The notes: generated by a model not told the origin, from the sequence alone. A stretch of 64,000 nt of DNA from Georgenia_A wangjunii (GCF_036421915.1 NZ_JAZGOM010000001.1), one strand, 5' to 3'. Positions 35,906 to 45,269 are shown, counted from the first letter of the stretch. Numbers and translations: made by a program.

Positions 35906-36561
35906 ACCGCGTCGCCCGGAGGAAGACGGCGCAGCGGCTCGCCACGGACGAGCACGCGCTCGTGCACCGCATCGCCGCCCTCCTCCTCGACTACCCGGAC
36001 GAGGCGCTCCTCGCCGAGGTCCCCGACCTGCGCCGAGCCGCCGCGGGGCTCGGCGAGCGGTTCCGGGTCCCGCTCGAGCGGCTCATGGACCACCTGACCG
36101 GCCACCCGGCCCGCGAGGTGGCCGCCGACTACGTCGCCACCTTCGACCACAAGCGGCGGTGCTGCCTCTTCCTCACGTACTACGCCCACGGCGACACCCG
36201 GAACCGGGGCGTCGCCCTCGTCTCGTTCAAGCAGGCGTACCGCGCCGCCGCGGTCGAGCTCGCGGCGGAGGAGCTGCCCGACCACCTGTGCGTCCTCCTC
36301 GAGTTCGCCGCGACGACGGACCGTGCCGCGGGGATCACCCTCCTCCTCGAGCACCGTGCCGGGCTCGAGCTGCTGCGCCTCGCCCTCCTCGACGCGGGCT
36401 CGCCCTGGGCCGACGCCCTCGTCGCGGTCTGCGCCACCCTGCCGCCCCTCGTGGGGGACGAGCGCGACGCCGTCGCCCGCCTCGCCGCCGAGGGGCCGCC
36501 GGAGGAGTCGGTCGGCCTCGAGCCGTACGCCCCGAACGAGTTCCTAGGAGCCAGGACATGA
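35902..36561 (+). CDS. narJ: Nitrate reductase molybdenum cofactor assembly chaperone NarJ
   Basis: A 219-residue TorD/NarJ-type all-helical chaperone required for cofactor insertion and membrane attachment of NarGH; not part of the final enzyme. Typical segments are IAALLLDYPDEALLAEVPDL, YVATFDHKRRCCLFLTYYAHGDTRNRG and LPDHLCVLLEFAA. Starts at GTG overlapping narH and ends overlapping the narI ATG (ATGA). Confidence 0.95.
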   Translation: MNRVARRKTAQRLATDEHALVHRIAALLLDYPDEALLAEVPDLRRAAAGLGERFRVPLERLMDHLTGHPAREVAADYVATFDHKRRCCLFLTYYAHGDTRNRGVALVSFKQAYRAAAVELAAEELPDHLCVLLEFAATTDRAAGITLLLEHRAGLELLRLALLDAGSPWADALVAVCATLPPLVGDERDAVARLAAEGPPEESVGLEPYAPNEFLGART

Positions 36562-37304
36562 GCCCGCTCGACACCGTGCTGTGGGTCGTCATCCCCTACG
36601 TCACCCTCGCGACGTTCGTCCTCGGCCACGTCTGGCGCTACCGGTACGACAAGTTCGGGTGGACCACCCGCTCCTCCCAGCTCTACGAGGACCGGCTGCT
36701 GCGCTGGGCGAGCCCGCTGTTCCACTTCGGGATCCTCGCCGTCTTCCTCGGGCACGTCATGGGGCTGGCGATCCCGAAGAGCTGGACGGACGCCGTCGGT
36801 CTCTCCCAGGAGGCGTACCACGCGATGGCGGTGGGGATCGGGGGCATCGCCGGGGTGTGCACGCTCGTCGGGGCGGCCCTGCTCGTCTACCGTCGGCGCA
36901 CCGTCGGGCCGGTGTTCAGCGCCACGACGAAGATGGACAAGGCCATGTGGCTCATGCTCATGCTCGTCATCCTCCTCGGGCTGTGGAACACCGTCGCGGG
37001 CTCCGTCCTCAACCTCGGCGGCCACTACGACTACCGCACCGGTGTCTCCGAGTGGTACCGGAGCATCTTCTACCTCAACCCCCAGGGCGAGCTCATGGCC
37101 GAGGCCCCGATCGGCTTCCAGGCCCACGCCCTCGTCGCCATGGGCCTCTTCGCCATGTGGCCCTTCACCCGGCTCGTCCACGTCTTCAGCGCACCGCTCT
37201 GGTACATGTGGCGCCCCTACGTCGTCTACCGCAGCCGCACCGACCGGCTCGGTGCCCGCGCCACGCGCCCGGGGTGGGAGCGGACCGGCAGCGGGCGGCG
37301 GTAG
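36558..37304 (+). CDS. narI: Respiratory nitrate reductase gamma subunit NarI (cytochrome b)
   Basis: A 248-residue, five-helix membrane subunit that oxidises menaquinol. The haem-ligand His pairs are in PLFHFGILAVFLGHVMG and in FQAHALVAMGLF with FTRLVHVFS. It ends with a basic tail. The last gene of narGHJI; the next gene is convergent. Confidence 0.96.
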   Translation: MSPLDTVLWVVIPYVTLATFVLGHVWRYRYDKFGWTTRSSQLYEDRLLRWASPLFHFGILAVFLGHVMGLAIPKSWTDAVGLSQEAYHAMAVGIGGIAGVCTLVGAALLVYRRRTVGPVFSATTKMDKAMWLMLMLVILLGLWNTVAGSVLNLGGHYDYRTGVSEWYRSIFYLNPQGELMAEAPIGFQAHALVAMGLFAMWPFTRLVHVFSAPLWYMWRPYVVYRSRTDRLGARATRPGWERTGSGRR

Positions 37305-37338
37305 CGGCGCGCTCGGGCGGCGGGGCGGGGCCCGGCCC

Positions 37339-37380
37339 TGAGCAAAGCCGGCGCCCCCGCGGGTGCCCGCCCCCGGCTCA
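37339..37380. terminator. Possible terminator between narI and the convergent ABC permease
   Basis: TGAGC (37339-37343) pairs with GCTCA (37376-37380), with an alternative GCCGG/CCGGC and an inner GCGGG-TG-CCCGC hairpin. Structure is GC-rich without a T-tract, and it reaches the permease stop codon. Confidence 0.35.
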
Positions 37381-38757
37381 GCCCGTGACGGCGCGGCGGA
37401 GCATGGGGCGTGTCGCGCGGACGCCGAGCCGGGCGATGACGGGGCCCGCCACGAGCGAGGCACCGATGACGGCGAGCGAGACGGGCGCGGTGATGAGGGC
37501 GTAACCCGCCAGCGGCAGGATGAGGACGCCCGCGATCACCGCCGAACCGGCCGTCACCGCGACGAGGGGGAGCATGACGGTGCGCGTGCGCGCCTCGTCG
37601 AGGGTCTGCCACGGCATGCCGAGCTTGTGGAGACTGGCGTAGAGGTCGCCGCGGTCGAGGATCTCGGCCGCCTGGTTGATGCCCGCGGAGCAGGCGACCA
37701 TGAGGAAGGACGCGACGACCGTGATGACGATGCCCGTCCCGATGTCCACGGCGAGGAAGCGGTCCGGCCCGGTCGGGGACCCGACGCCGCCGCTCGTCGC
37801 GGACACCCCGGTGCCGGCGATGACGGCGACGAAGCTCGTCATCGCCACGCTGCTCACCTGGCGCCACACGGCCTTCGGCGACTCGGCGATCCCGCGGGCG
37901 GCGAGCAGCCGCGCGGGCGTGCGGGCGCGGCGGAGCTGGACGCGCGCGAGCACCGAGATCACCCAAGGGCCGATGAGGTTGAGGACGGCGAGGCCGGAGG
38001 CGAGGACGGCGAGAACCATCGTCACCAGCATCGCGAGGCTCGCGTAGGTGCCGCTCATCGCGATGACGCCCGCGACGACGACGGCCACGCCGATGACGAG
38101 GCGCCGCTTCCCGATCCGGGGCGCGTCCTGCCTCGTGCGTACCCCGAGCGGGGAGATCATGACCTTCCGCAGGCCCACGGCGGCGCTGATGGCGGCGATG
38201 GCGGTCACGGCGAGGATCGTCCCGATGACGGCGAGCGGCGAGAGCCAGAAGGCGGACCCGATCGCTTCTCCGCGGAAGCGGATCTGCTGGACGAACGGCC
38301 CGAGGACGACGTGGCCGGCGACACCGCCGAGCGCCCCGACGAGCGCGAGGCCCGCCGACTCGACGACGGTCATGACGGCGACGGTGGTGGGGGTCGCTCC
38401 GAGCAGGCGCAGCGTCGAGAGCCGGTCGTCGCGTCGACGGGCGGACAGCCGCGCGGCGGAGCCCCCGAGGGTGACGAGCGGGACGAGCATGAGCGCGACG
38501 GCGACGGCGGCGAGGACCTGGTAGAGCTCCCCCACCTCGTCGTCCCAGCGCCACATCGACTGGGCGCCGGCGAGGACGGTGAGCAGGAGGGTCGTGACGG
38601 CCCCGAACGCGACGACGGGCAGGACGAGCGTGGCGCGGTTCTCCGCGGTGGCGCGCCGGGCGAGGATCCACGCGAGCCGGAACGGGACGAGGGCGTCGGG
38701 CCGGTGCGTGGGGCCGGCGCCGCGGGTGGCGACGGGCACCGCGACGGGGGCGCTCAT
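37378..38757 (-). CDS. ABC transporter permease, FtsX/MacB-like
   Basis: A 459-residue membrane protein with about eight hydrophobic helices. The ARLSARRRDDRLSTLRLLGATP segment is the coupling region typical of FtsX-like permeases, and it recurs near the C-terminal half (DLYASLHKLGMP). It pairs with the ATPase gene through an ATGA overlap at 38754-38757. The system probably exports or resists a peptide or lipid. No two-component genes are adjacent, unlike BceAB-type loci. Confidence 0.88.
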   Translation of the reverse strand: MSAPVAVPVATRGAGPTHRPDALVPFRLAWILARRATAENRATLVLPVVAFGAVTTLLLTVLAGAQSMWRWDDEVGELYQVLAAVAVALMLVPLVTLGGSAARLSARRRDDRLSTLRLLGATPTTVAVMTVVESAGLALVGALGGVAGHVVLGPFVQQIRFRGEAIGSAFWLSPLAVIGTILAVTAIAAISAAVGLRKVMISPLGVRTRQDAPRIGKRRLVIGVAVVVAGVIAMSGTYASLAMLVTMVLAVLASGLAVLNLIGPWVISVLARVQLRRARTPARLLAARGIAESPKAVWRQVSSVAMTSFVAVIAGTGVSATSGGVGSPTGPDRFLAVDIGTGIVITVVASFLMVACSAGINQAAEILDRGDLYASLHKLGMPWQTLDEARTRTVMLPLVAVTAGSAVIAGVLILPLAGYALITAPVSLAVIGASLVAGPVIARLGVRATRPMLRRAVTG

Positions 38758-39512
38758 CGCGTCCGTCCCCGCGTGTCGGCGACGACCCGGCCGTCGCGGA
38801 GGTGGACCGTGCGCCCGCACCGCGCTGCGACGTCGTCGTCGTGGGTGACGACGACGAGGGTGCGGCCGGTCCCGGCCGACGCCTGGACGAGGACGTCCAT
38901 GACCTCCGCCGACGTCCGGGAGTCGAGCGCCCCGGTCGGCTCGTCGGCGAAGATGACGCGCGCCCCGGTCACCTGGGCGCGCGCGATCGCCACACGCTGG
39001 GCCTGGCCGCCGGAGAGCTGGCCGATGCGGCGGTCCTCCATCCCGGCGAGGCCGAGGGCCCGCAGCCAGCCGACGGCGCTCTGCTCCGCCGCGGACCGCG
39101 CCACGCCGCTGAGCATGAGCGCGAGCGCGACGTTCTCCGTCGCCGTGAGCTCGGGGATGAGCAGCCCCTCCTGGAAGACGAACCCGAACTGCTCGCGGCG
39201 CAGGCGCGAGCGCTGCGTCTCGCCCAGGTCGCTCACGACGACGGGGCCGGCCGGCGTCGCCAGCCGCACCTCGCCGGAGTCCGGGCGGATGACGCCGGCG
39301 AGACAGTGCAGGAGCGTCGTCTTGCCCGAGCCGGAGGCGCCCATGACCGCGACCGACTCACCGGGGTAGAGGTCGAGGTCGACCCCGGCGAGCGCCGTCG
39401 TCGTGCCGTAGGTCTTGACGAGGCCCCGGGTGGCGAGGGCGGGCGTGACGGGCGCCGGGGCTGGCGGGACGTAGGCCGTGTGGGCCGTGTGGGCCGTGGG
39501 ATATCCGTTCAT
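38754..39512 (-). CDS. ABC transporter ATP-binding protein (MacB/LolD-like)
   Basis: A 252-residue ATPase. Walker A GASGSGKTT near residue 51-59, Q-loop FVFQEGLL, signature LSGGQAQRVAIA, Walker B VIFADEPTGALD, and His in VVTHDDD. The N-terminus has a short repeat YPTAHTAHTAYV coded by a 9-bp direct repeat at 39478-39500. Drives the permease encoded downstream. Confidence 0.93.
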   Translation of the reverse strand: MNGYPTAHTAHTAYVPPAPAPVTPALATRGLVKTYGTTTALAGVDLDLYPGESVAVMGASGSGKTTLLHCLAGVIRPDSGEVRLATPAGPVVVSDLGETQRSRLRREQFGFVFQEGLLIPELTATENVALALMLSGVARSAAEQSAVGWLRALGLAGMEDRRIGQLSGGQAQRVAIARAQVTGARVIFADEPTGALDSRTSAEVMDVLVQASAGTGRTLVVVTHDDDVAARCGRTVHLRDGRVVADTRGRTR

Positions 39513-39634
39513 GCCTCGATCGTCGCCGCGGCCGGCCACCCGCCGCGTCCCGCACCGGGATGAACCTGCGGGCGCGGGGTCATCCCCCGGGGGTACCCCG
39601 CCGTCCTCCCGCCGCCCCTCCGCCCGCCCCCTCC

Positions 39635-39662
39635 GGCGTGATCATGCAGAAGTGCACACGCC
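39635..39662. repeat. REP-like short element with 18-nt word GTGATCATGCAGAAGTGC
   Basis: The word at 39638-39655 lies in the 197-bp intergenic region between two minus-strand genes and is flanked by GGCGTG (39635-39640) and CACGCC (39657-39662), a 6-bp inverted pair. The same 18-nt word occurs, as its complement, in the 54-bp repeat array at 58.4-58.7 kb. No gene is seen in 39513-39709. Confidence 0.7.
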
Positions 39663-39709
39663 ACGTCGCGTGCTCCGCCGTCCGCTGGGCGCCGGCCGGC
39701 TGCGCAGGC

Positions 39710-40402
39710 TCACATGTCGCGGTAGCGCACCGCGGAGGCGAGCGCCTCGGCGAGGATCTCCCGCCCGGCGGGCCGGGCCGTCCACGTGGGGTAGGTCCCG
39801 CCCGGGGCGACGTAGGGCAGGCCGTAGGCCGCCGTGTCGCGCTGGTAGCGCCACCCCTCGGCGAGCGGGCCGACGTCGTAGGCGTCGTACCCGATGGAGT
39901 CGAGGAACGCGGTCACGTCCGCCTTGGCCGCGTCGTCGTCGCCGGCGACGGGGAGCGCCGAGCGCTCGGGGTCTCCGGCGGGACGCGGGAGGCTGGCGAG
40001 GTGCGCGTCGTTGATGTTGTTGAACGCCTTGACCACGCGCGACTCCGGCAGGTGCGCCTGGAGCAGCTCGCTCGACGTCGTCGACTCGTCGTCGAGCTCG
40101 GCGATGTGACCGTCCCGCTGGGGGTAGTAGTTGTTCGTGTCGATGACGACCTTGCCGCGCAGCGGCTCGACCGGCACCGCGCGGTACGCCTTGAGGGGGA
40201 TCGTCACGACGACGACGTCGCCGGCCGCCGCCGCCTCGTCCGCCGTGGCCGCCCGCGCTCGTGGCCCCAGCTCCGCGACGAGGTCCGTCAGGGTTTCCGG
40301 ACCCCGGCTGTTGCTCAGGACCACCTCGTGCCCTGCCGCCACCGCGAGCCGCGCGACGGCGCTGCCGATGTGTCCACTTCCGATGAGTCCGATTGTCGTC
40401 AT
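39710..40402 (-). CDS. NADP-dependent oxidoreductase, F420:NADP reductase-like
   Basis: A 230-residue Rossmann protein with IGLIGSGHIGSAVARLAVAAGHEVVLSNSRGPETL, a typical NAD(P) loop followed by the SR pair that binds the NADP phosphate. Then VVVVTIPLKAYRAV and KVVIDTNNYYPQRDGHI, typical of the NADPH-dependent F420 reductase/NAD(P)-binding group. Actual cofactor use is uncertain. ATG at 40402 by fit of the glycine loop to the N-terminus. Confidence 0.85.
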   Translation of the reverse strand: MTTIGLIGSGHIGSAVARLAVAAGHEVVLSNSRGPETLTDLVAELGPRARAATADEAAAAGDVVVVTIPLKAYRAVPVEPLRGKVVIDTNNYYPQRDGHIAELDDESTTSSELLQAHLPESRVVKAFNNINDAHLASLPRPAGDPERSALPVAGDDDAAKADVTAFLDSIGYDAYDVGPLAEGWRYQRDTAAYGLPYVAPGGTYPTWTARPAGREILAEALASAVRYRDM

Positions 40403-40489
40403 GCGTAGGACAACCCGGCTCCCCGCCGACCCATTCCGCACCGACCGGCAGGAGGCCCCAGGTGCCTGTTCACTCCGCGGGCGCGGCTC

Positions 40490-40495
40490 TATGAT
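40490..40495 (+). promoter_or_regulatory. -10 box TATGAT for the leaderless mop-modABC operon
   Basis: A near-perfect -10 hexamer, 7 nt before the ATG at 40503, with no Shine-Dalgarno between. It is the best -10 box noticed in the window. No clear ModE-type palindrome overlaps it. Confidence 0.6.
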
Positions 40496-40502
40496 CGCTC
40501 TC

Positions 40503-40901
40503 ATGCCGCAGTATCGGATCAGTCAGGCCGCCGCCCTCCTCGGGGTCAGCGACGACACCGTCCGGCGCTGGGTCGACGACGGCGCGCTCCCGGTCGGCAC
40601 GGACGCCGCCGGGCGCATGGTCGTCGACGGCGCCGCGCTCGCCGCGCACGCCCAGCGCGGCCCCGGTGGTGCCCCGGACCCCTCGGGCGTCGGCCGCTCG
40701 GCCCGCAACCGGTTCGTCGGCCTCGTCACGCGCGTCGTCGCGGACGGTGTCATGGCGCAGGTCGAGATGCAGTGCGGGCCCCACCGCGTCGTCTCACTCA
40801 TGAGCCGGGAGGCGGCGGAGGAGCTCGGGCTCGAGCCGGGGTCGCAGGCCGTGGCGGTCGTCAAGGCGACGACTGTCATCGTCGAGACCCCCCGGCCGTG
40901 A
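40503..40901 (+). CDS. Molybdate-binding regulator: MerR/excisionase-type HTH plus TOBE (Mop) domain
   Basis: A 132-residue protein. The N-terminal helix-turn-helix is YRISQAAALLGVSDDTVRRWVDDGAL. The C-terminal single TOBE/Mop domain is SARNRFVGLVTRVVADGVMAQVEM...LEPGSQAVAVVKATTVIVE and should bind molybdate. It probably senses molybdate and controls its own operon. The GTGA overlap with modA shows co-translation. Confidence 0.9.
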   Translation: MPQYRISQAAALLGVSDDTVRRWVDDGALPVGTDAAGRMVVDGAALAAHAQRGPGGAPDPSGVGRSARNRFVGLVTRVVADGVMAQVEMQCGPHRVVSLMSREAAEELGLEPGSQAVAVVKATTVIVETPRP

Positions 40902-41689
40902 GCGCCGCTGCCCCCGGGCCGGCCCGCACGCCGCACACCCGCACGGTCGCAGGCCGGGTCGGCCGCACGGGCGCCGTCGTCGTCCTCCTCGCGGCGCTGC
41001 TGGCCGGCTGCGCCGCGCAGGCGCAGGGCCTCACCGTCTTCGCCGCCGCTTCCCTCCACGGCGTCCTCACCGAGCGTGCGGACGACGCCGAGGAGCGCCT
41101 CGGCGTGGACGTGGCCCTGTCCTTCGCGGGCTCGAGCGACCTCGTGTCCCAGGTGGACGCCGGGGCCCCGGCGGACATCCTCGTCACGGCGGATGCGCGC
41201 ACGATGTCCCGCGCCGCCGACACCGGGCTCCTCGACGGCGACGCCGTCGCCGTCGCGACCAACCACCTCGTCCTCGTCACGCCCGCCGACAACCCGGCGG
41301 GGGTGACCGGCCTCGACACCTCCCTCGCCGGAGCGACCCTCGTCGTGTGCGCCCCGCAGGTGCCCTGCGGGGCCGCAGCCGTCGAGCTCGCCGCCGCGAA
41401 CGGCGTCACCCTCGCGCCGGTGTCCGAGGAGCCGTCTGTCACCGCCGTCCTGTCGAAGGTGACGACCGGCGAGGCCGACGCCGCGCTCGTCTACGCGTCC
41501 GACGCCGCGAGCGCCGGTCCGGCCGTCGTGACGTTCCCCGTGGCCGGCGCCGAGCGCGTCGTCAACACCTACCTCGCTGCCGTCGTCGCCGGCACGGAGG
41601 TTCCTCGGGCCGCCCGGGCGTGGATCGACTGGCTGGCCGGGCCCGATGGCGCGGCGGCCCTCGCGGACGCCGGGTTCGGTCCGCCGTGA
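40898..41689 (+). CDS. modA: Molybdate ABC transporter substrate-binding protein ModA
   Basis: A 263-residue lipoprotein with lipobox LLAGC after a hydrophobic signal. Then LTVFAAASLHGVL and VALSFAGSSDLVSQVDAGAPADILVTAD, which hold the oxyanion-binding serines of ModA. TGEADAALVYASDA follows. Captures molybdate or tungstate outside the membrane. GTG start overlapping the upstream stop. Confidence 0.94.
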   Translation: MSAAAPGPARTPHTRTVAGRVGRTGAVVVLLAALLAGCAAQAQGLTVFAAASLHGVLTERADDAEERLGVDVALSFAGSSDLVSQVDAGAPADILVTADARTMSRAADTGLLDGDAVAVATNHLVLVTPADNPAGVTGLDTSLAGATLVVCAPQVPCGAAAVELAAANGVTLAPVSEEPSVTAVLSKVTTGEADAALVYASDAASAGPAVVTFPVAGAERVVNTYLAAVVAGTEVPRAARAWIDWLAGPDGAAALADAGFGPP

Positions 41690-42501
41690 GCACCCACCGC
41701 CGCGAGGCCGGCACCGCGGCAGGGGCCGCCCTGCCGCCGTGGGTCTACGCGCTCGCCTGGCTCGCGCTGCTCGTCGTCGGGGTCCCCGTCCTCGGGCTGC
41801 TCACCGAGGTCCCGTGGCGTGAGCTCCCCGCGCTCGTCACGTCCCCCTCGGCCCTCGCCGCCCTGTCGCTCAGCGTGCGCACGGCCGCCGCCGCCACCGC
41901 CCTGTGCGTCGTCCTCGGTGTGCCGCTCGCGCTCGTCCTCGCCCGGGCGCGCCTGCCGGGCCTGCGCGTCGTGCGCGCCGTCGTCATGCTGCCGCTCGTG
42001 CTGCCGCCCGTCGTGGCCGGGATCGCCCTCCTCGCCACGCTCGGCCGGCGCGGGCTCCTCGGCGGCCAGCTCGATGCGTGGGGGATCTCCATCGCCTTCA
42101 GCACCGCGGCCGTCGTCCTCGCGCAGACGTTCGTGTCGCTGCCGTTCCTCGTCGTCTCGCTCGAGGGCGGCCTGCGGGCGGCCGGCCACGCCTACGAGGA
42201 CGTCGCCGCGACGCTCGGCGCGCGTCCCACCACCGTGCTGCGCCGGGTGACGCTCCCCCTCGTCGCACCGGCGCTCACCTCGGGGATGGCGCTCGCCTTC
42301 GCCCGGTCCCTCGGCGAGTTCGGGGCGACGCTCACGTTCGCCGGGTCGCTCGAGGGCGTCACGCGCACCCTTCCCCTCGAGATCTACCTGCGACGTGAGA
42401 CCGAGCCGGACGTCGCGGTGGCGTTGTCCGTCGTCCTCGTCGCCGTCGCCGCCGCCATCGTCCTGGCGACCCGCCTCGGCCGGCGGGAGGCGGGGGCGTG
42501 A
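41686..42501 (+). CDS. modB: Molybdate ABC transporter permease ModB
   Basis: A 271-residue membrane protein with five to six helices. The EAA coupling motif is YEDVAATLGARPTTVLRRVTLPL, followed by FARSLGEFGATLTFAGS, the typical ModB signature. GTG start overlaps modA (GTGA) and its stop overlaps modC. Confidence 0.95.
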   Translation: MSTHRREAGTAAGAALPPWVYALAWLALLVVGVPVLGLLTEVPWRELPALVTSPSALAALSLSVRTAAAATALCVVLGVPLALVLARARLPGLRVVRAVVMLPLVLPPVVAGIALLATLGRRGLLGGQLDAWGISIAFSTAAVVLAQTFVSLPFLVVSLEGGLRAAGHAYEDVAATLGARPTTVLRRVTLPLVAPALTSGMALAFARSLGEFGATLTFAGSLEGVTRTLPLEIYLRRETEPDVAVALSVVLVAVAAAIVLATRLGRREAGA

Positions 42502-43631
42502 GCGGCGCCGGGCGCGAGGCCCGGGGCAGGGACGGCTCGGGGATCGCGGGAGCGGCGGAGGCTCCTGCTCCCCCGCCCGCGCTCTCGATCCGTGCCTCGG
42601 TGCCCGAGCGTGGCCTCGACGTCGACGTCGACGTCTCCCCCGGCGAGGTACTCGCCGTGCTCGGCCGCAACGGCGCCGGGAAATCCTCGCTCGTCGGCCT
42701 CGGGGCCGGGCTGCTGCGCCCCGGGGCGGGCACCGTGCGCATCGGCGGGCGCGTCGTCGCGGACGCCGGCACCTGGGTGCCGCCGCGGGAGCGCGGGGTG
42801 GCGTTCCTCGCTCAGCGCCCGCTCCTCTTCCCTCACCTCGACGTCCTTGCCAACGTCGCCTTCGGCCCGCGCAGCGCCGGGACGCCCCGGCGGGACGCGG
42901 ACGAGGTGGCACGCCGCGCCCTCGCCGCCGTCGAGGTGGGTGACCTGGCCGGGCGTCGGCCGCGGGAGCTCTCCGGGGGGCAGGCGCAGCGGGTCGCCCT
43001 CGCTCGGGCCCTCGCCCCGGACCCGCGCGTCGTCCTCCTCGACGAGCCGCTCGCCGCGCTCGACGTCGAGTCCGCCACCGCGATGCGCCGCCTCCTGCGC
43101 CGCGCCGTCCGGGACTCCGGCCGCACGGCGTTGCTCGTCACCCACGACGTCCTCGACGTCCTCGCCCTCGCCGACGCCGTCGTCGTCCTCGAGGACGGAC
43201 GGGTGGTCGAGCGGGGTGCCGCCCTCGACGTCCTCACCCGGCCGCGCTCGTCGTTCGCCGCGAGCCTCGCCGGGCTCAACCTCGTCCGGGGGACGCTGCG
43301 AGACGGCGCCCTCGACGCGGGCGGCACGGTCCTTCGCGGCGTCGTCGACCCGGCGTGCCGCCCGGGAGACGAGGCCGCGGCGGCCTTCGGCCCGCGCACC
43401 GTCACGCTCCACCGCGAGCGCCCGGCGGCAGTCGCGGCCAACGCCGTCGCCGCGCACGTCACCTCCCTCGAGCACCAGGGCGAGCTCGTCCGGGTCGTCG
43501 GCACCACCGCCGGTGGGCACACCGTCAAGGCTGACCTGACCCCGGCGTCCCTCGCGGCGGCGACCGTCACCGTCGGCGACCACCTCGTCTTCGCAGTCAG
43601 CGCCGCCGAGGTGACGATCTACCCCGCCTGA
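42498..43631 (+). CDS. modC: Molybdate ABC transporter ATP-binding protein ModC
   Basis: A 377-residue ATPase. Walker A is GRNGAGKSS near residue 56, signature ELSGGQAQRVALARAL, Walker B VVLLDEPLAALD, and H-loop VTHDVLD. The C-terminal 90 residues form a TOBE domain (VAAHVTSLEHQGELVRVVG) that may allow feedback by molybdate. GTG start overlapping modB. Confidence 0.95.
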   Translation: MSGAGREARGRDGSGIAGAAEAPAPPPALSIRASVPERGLDVDVDVSPGEVLAVLGRNGAGKSSLVGLGAGLLRPGAGTVRIGGRVVADAGTWVPPRERGVAFLAQRPLLFPHLDVLANVAFGPRSAGTPRRDADEVARRALAAVEVGDLAGRRPRELSGGQAQRVALARALAPDPRVVLLDEPLAALDVESATAMRRLLRRAVRDSGRTALLVTHDVLDVLALADAVVVLEDGRVVERGAALDVLTRPRSSFAASLAGLNLVRGTLRDGALDAGGTVLRGVVDPACRPGDEAAAAFGPRTVTLHRERPAAVAANAVAAHVTSLEHQGELVRVVGTTAGGHTVKADLTPASLAAATVTVGDHLVFAVSAAEVTIYPA

Positions 43632-43692
43632 CCGGGGTCGGCCGCGGCGCCCGGCGGCGGCACCACCGCGCCGGACGCGCCGGAGAGCGCGG

Positions 43693-44625
43693 TCATCGCC
43701 GCCCGGTGCCGGCGGCGGCGCGAGCCTCGCCGCCCCGGTCGAGGGAACCGCCGGGCGGCGTCCCGCGGCCCGAGCCGAACCCGCGCGCGGGGAGCACGGA
43801 GAGGTACCGCCGTCCTCCGCCGGCGCGGCGCCGGGCGAGGACGCGGTCGAGGCGCTGGGCGACCCGGGAGATGACGATGTTGACGGCGATGTAGACGATC
43901 GTGATGACGAGGTAGGTCTGGACGAGGTCCCCGGTCGTCGCCACGAGCACCCGCCCGCTCTGCATAAGCTCGCCGTAGCTGACGACGTAGCCGAACGTCG
44001 TGTCCTTGACGACGATGACGGCCTGCGCGACGAGCGAGGGGACGATGACGCGCACGGCCTGCGGGAGGACGACGAGCCGGAACGCGAGCGAGTCGGGGAA
44101 CCCGAGGCTCGCGGCCGCCTCGGACTGCCCGCGCGGGATCGAGAGCACGCCGGCGCGGATGACCTCGGCGATGACCGCGGCGGCGCAGAGTCCGATGGGG
44201 ATGACGAGCTTCCAGTAGACGTCGGGGTTGATGCCGTACTGCGGCAGCGCGCTCGTGAAGATGTAGATGACGAGGAGGACCGGCACGGCGCGGAAGACCT
44301 CGATGACGGCGGTCGCCGGCCACCGCACGAGGCGCACCCGGGACAGCCGCCCCATGGCGAGGGCGAGCCCGAGCGGCAGGGCGATCGCCCCCGCACCGAG
44401 TGCCGCCCACGCCGTGTGCCCGAGCGCGCGGACCATGTACCGGATCGTCGAGGGCTCGTAGAGGGTGGCCCAGCGCGACGGCGCTAGCTGGCCGCTGCGG
44501 TAGAACTGCCAGTACGCGAGGCCGAGGACGCCGAGGAGGAAGAGGACGCTCGCGGCGGTGGCCAGCCGCACCCGGCGCTGCGCACGCGGGCCGACGACGT
44601 CGAAGAGGACCTGCTCCGTGCTCAT
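43693..44625 (-). CDS. Polar amino-acid (glutamate-type) ABC transporter permease, GluD-like
   Basis: A 310-residue permease with an N-terminal hydrophobic helix, then HisM/GlnP-type core: FRAVPVLLVIYIFTSALPQYGI, the EAA loop RGQSEAAASLGFPDSLAFRLVVLPQAVRV, and KDTTFGYVVSYGELM. A Gly/Arg-rich tail follows. The ATG overlaps the stop of the other permease (ATGA). The order matches the corynebacterial gluBCD type. It converges on modC with a 61-bp gap. Confidence 0.9.
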   Translation of the reverse strand: MSTEQVLFDVVGPRAQRRVRLATAASVLFLLGVLGLAYWQFYRSGQLAPSRWATLYEPSTIRYMVRALGHTAWAALGAGAIALPLGLALAMGRLSRVRLVRWPATAVIEVFRAVPVLLVIYIFTSALPQYGINPDVYWKLVIPIGLCAAAVIAEVIRAGVLSIPRGQSEAAASLGFPDSLAFRLVVLPQAVRVIVPSLVAQAVIVVKDTTFGYVVSYGELMQSGRVLVATTGDLVQTYLVITIVYIAVNIVISRVAQRLDRVLARRRAGGGRRYLSVLPARGFGSGRGTPPGGSLDRGGEARAAAGTGRR

Positions 44626-45269
44626 CGCCGCACCCGCACCCTGTCCTCGAGCCGGGCACCGAGCGCCCCGGCCCCGAGGGCGATCGTCGCGTACATCGCC
44701 GCGGCGACGAGGAACGTCGTCAGCCCGAGCGCCTCGCGGTTGTTGATGTAGGACACCTGCGCGGTCAGGTCCATGACGCCGACGATCCCGGCGAGGGAGG
44801 AGCTGAGAAGGATGGAGATGAACAGCGAGACGGTCGGCTGGACCATGTCCCGCATGGCCTGGGGCATGACGACGTGCCGCACGATGCCGGCGAACGTCAG
44901 GCCGATCGAGCGCGCCGCCTCCACCTGGCCGGGCCCTACGGCGTTGATCCCCGTCCGCAGGACCTCGCACGCGAAGGCTGCCCCGACGGCGGTCATCGCG
45001 ATGGTCACCGACGGGATGAAGCCGAGGTTCACCCCGATCTCGGGCAGGCCGTAGACGACGAGGATGAGCAGGCTGAACAGCGGTACGTTCCGGAAGACCT
45101 CGACGTACGCCGTGCCCGCGGCGCGCAGCGGCGCGACGGGGCTGATCCGGAACGTCGCGAGGACGACGCCGAGGATGACGGCGCCGACGAACGCGACCGC
45201 CGTGAGCTGGGCCGTGATCCGCAGGCCCGCGCCGAAGTTCGGCAGGTACTCGGTGAGCAGGACCCCCAC
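44622..45269 (-). CDS. Polar amino-acid (glutamate-type) ABC transporter permease, GluC-like
   Basis: A 215-residue HisM/GlnP-type permease: N-terminal GLRITAQLTAVAFVGAVILGVVLA, then FRNVPLFSLLILVVYGLPEIG and the EAA loop GPGQVEAARSIGLTFAGIVRHVVMPQAMR. The GTG at 45269 follows GGAGG. The two permeases should form a heterodimeric channel. Confidence 0.92.
   Translation of the reverse strand: MGVLLTEYLPNFGAGLRITAQLTAVAFVGAVILGVVLATFRISPVAPLRAAGTAYVEVFRNVPLFSLLILVVYGLPEIGVNLGFIPSVTIAMTAVGAAFACEVLRTGINAVGPGQVEAARSIGLTFAGIVRHVVMPQAMRDMVQPTVSLFISILLSSSLAGIVGVMDLTAQVSYINNREALGLTTFLVAAAMYATIALGAGALGARLEDRVRVRR

Noticed and set aside
40454..40502. ModE-type operator at the mop-modABC promoter
   Set aside because: I looked for a palindrome around the TATGAT -10 and found none convincing.
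43632..43692. Terminator between modC and the convergent permease
   Set aside because: Several short GC inverted repeats occur, but none is longer or better placed than expected in such GC-rich DNA.
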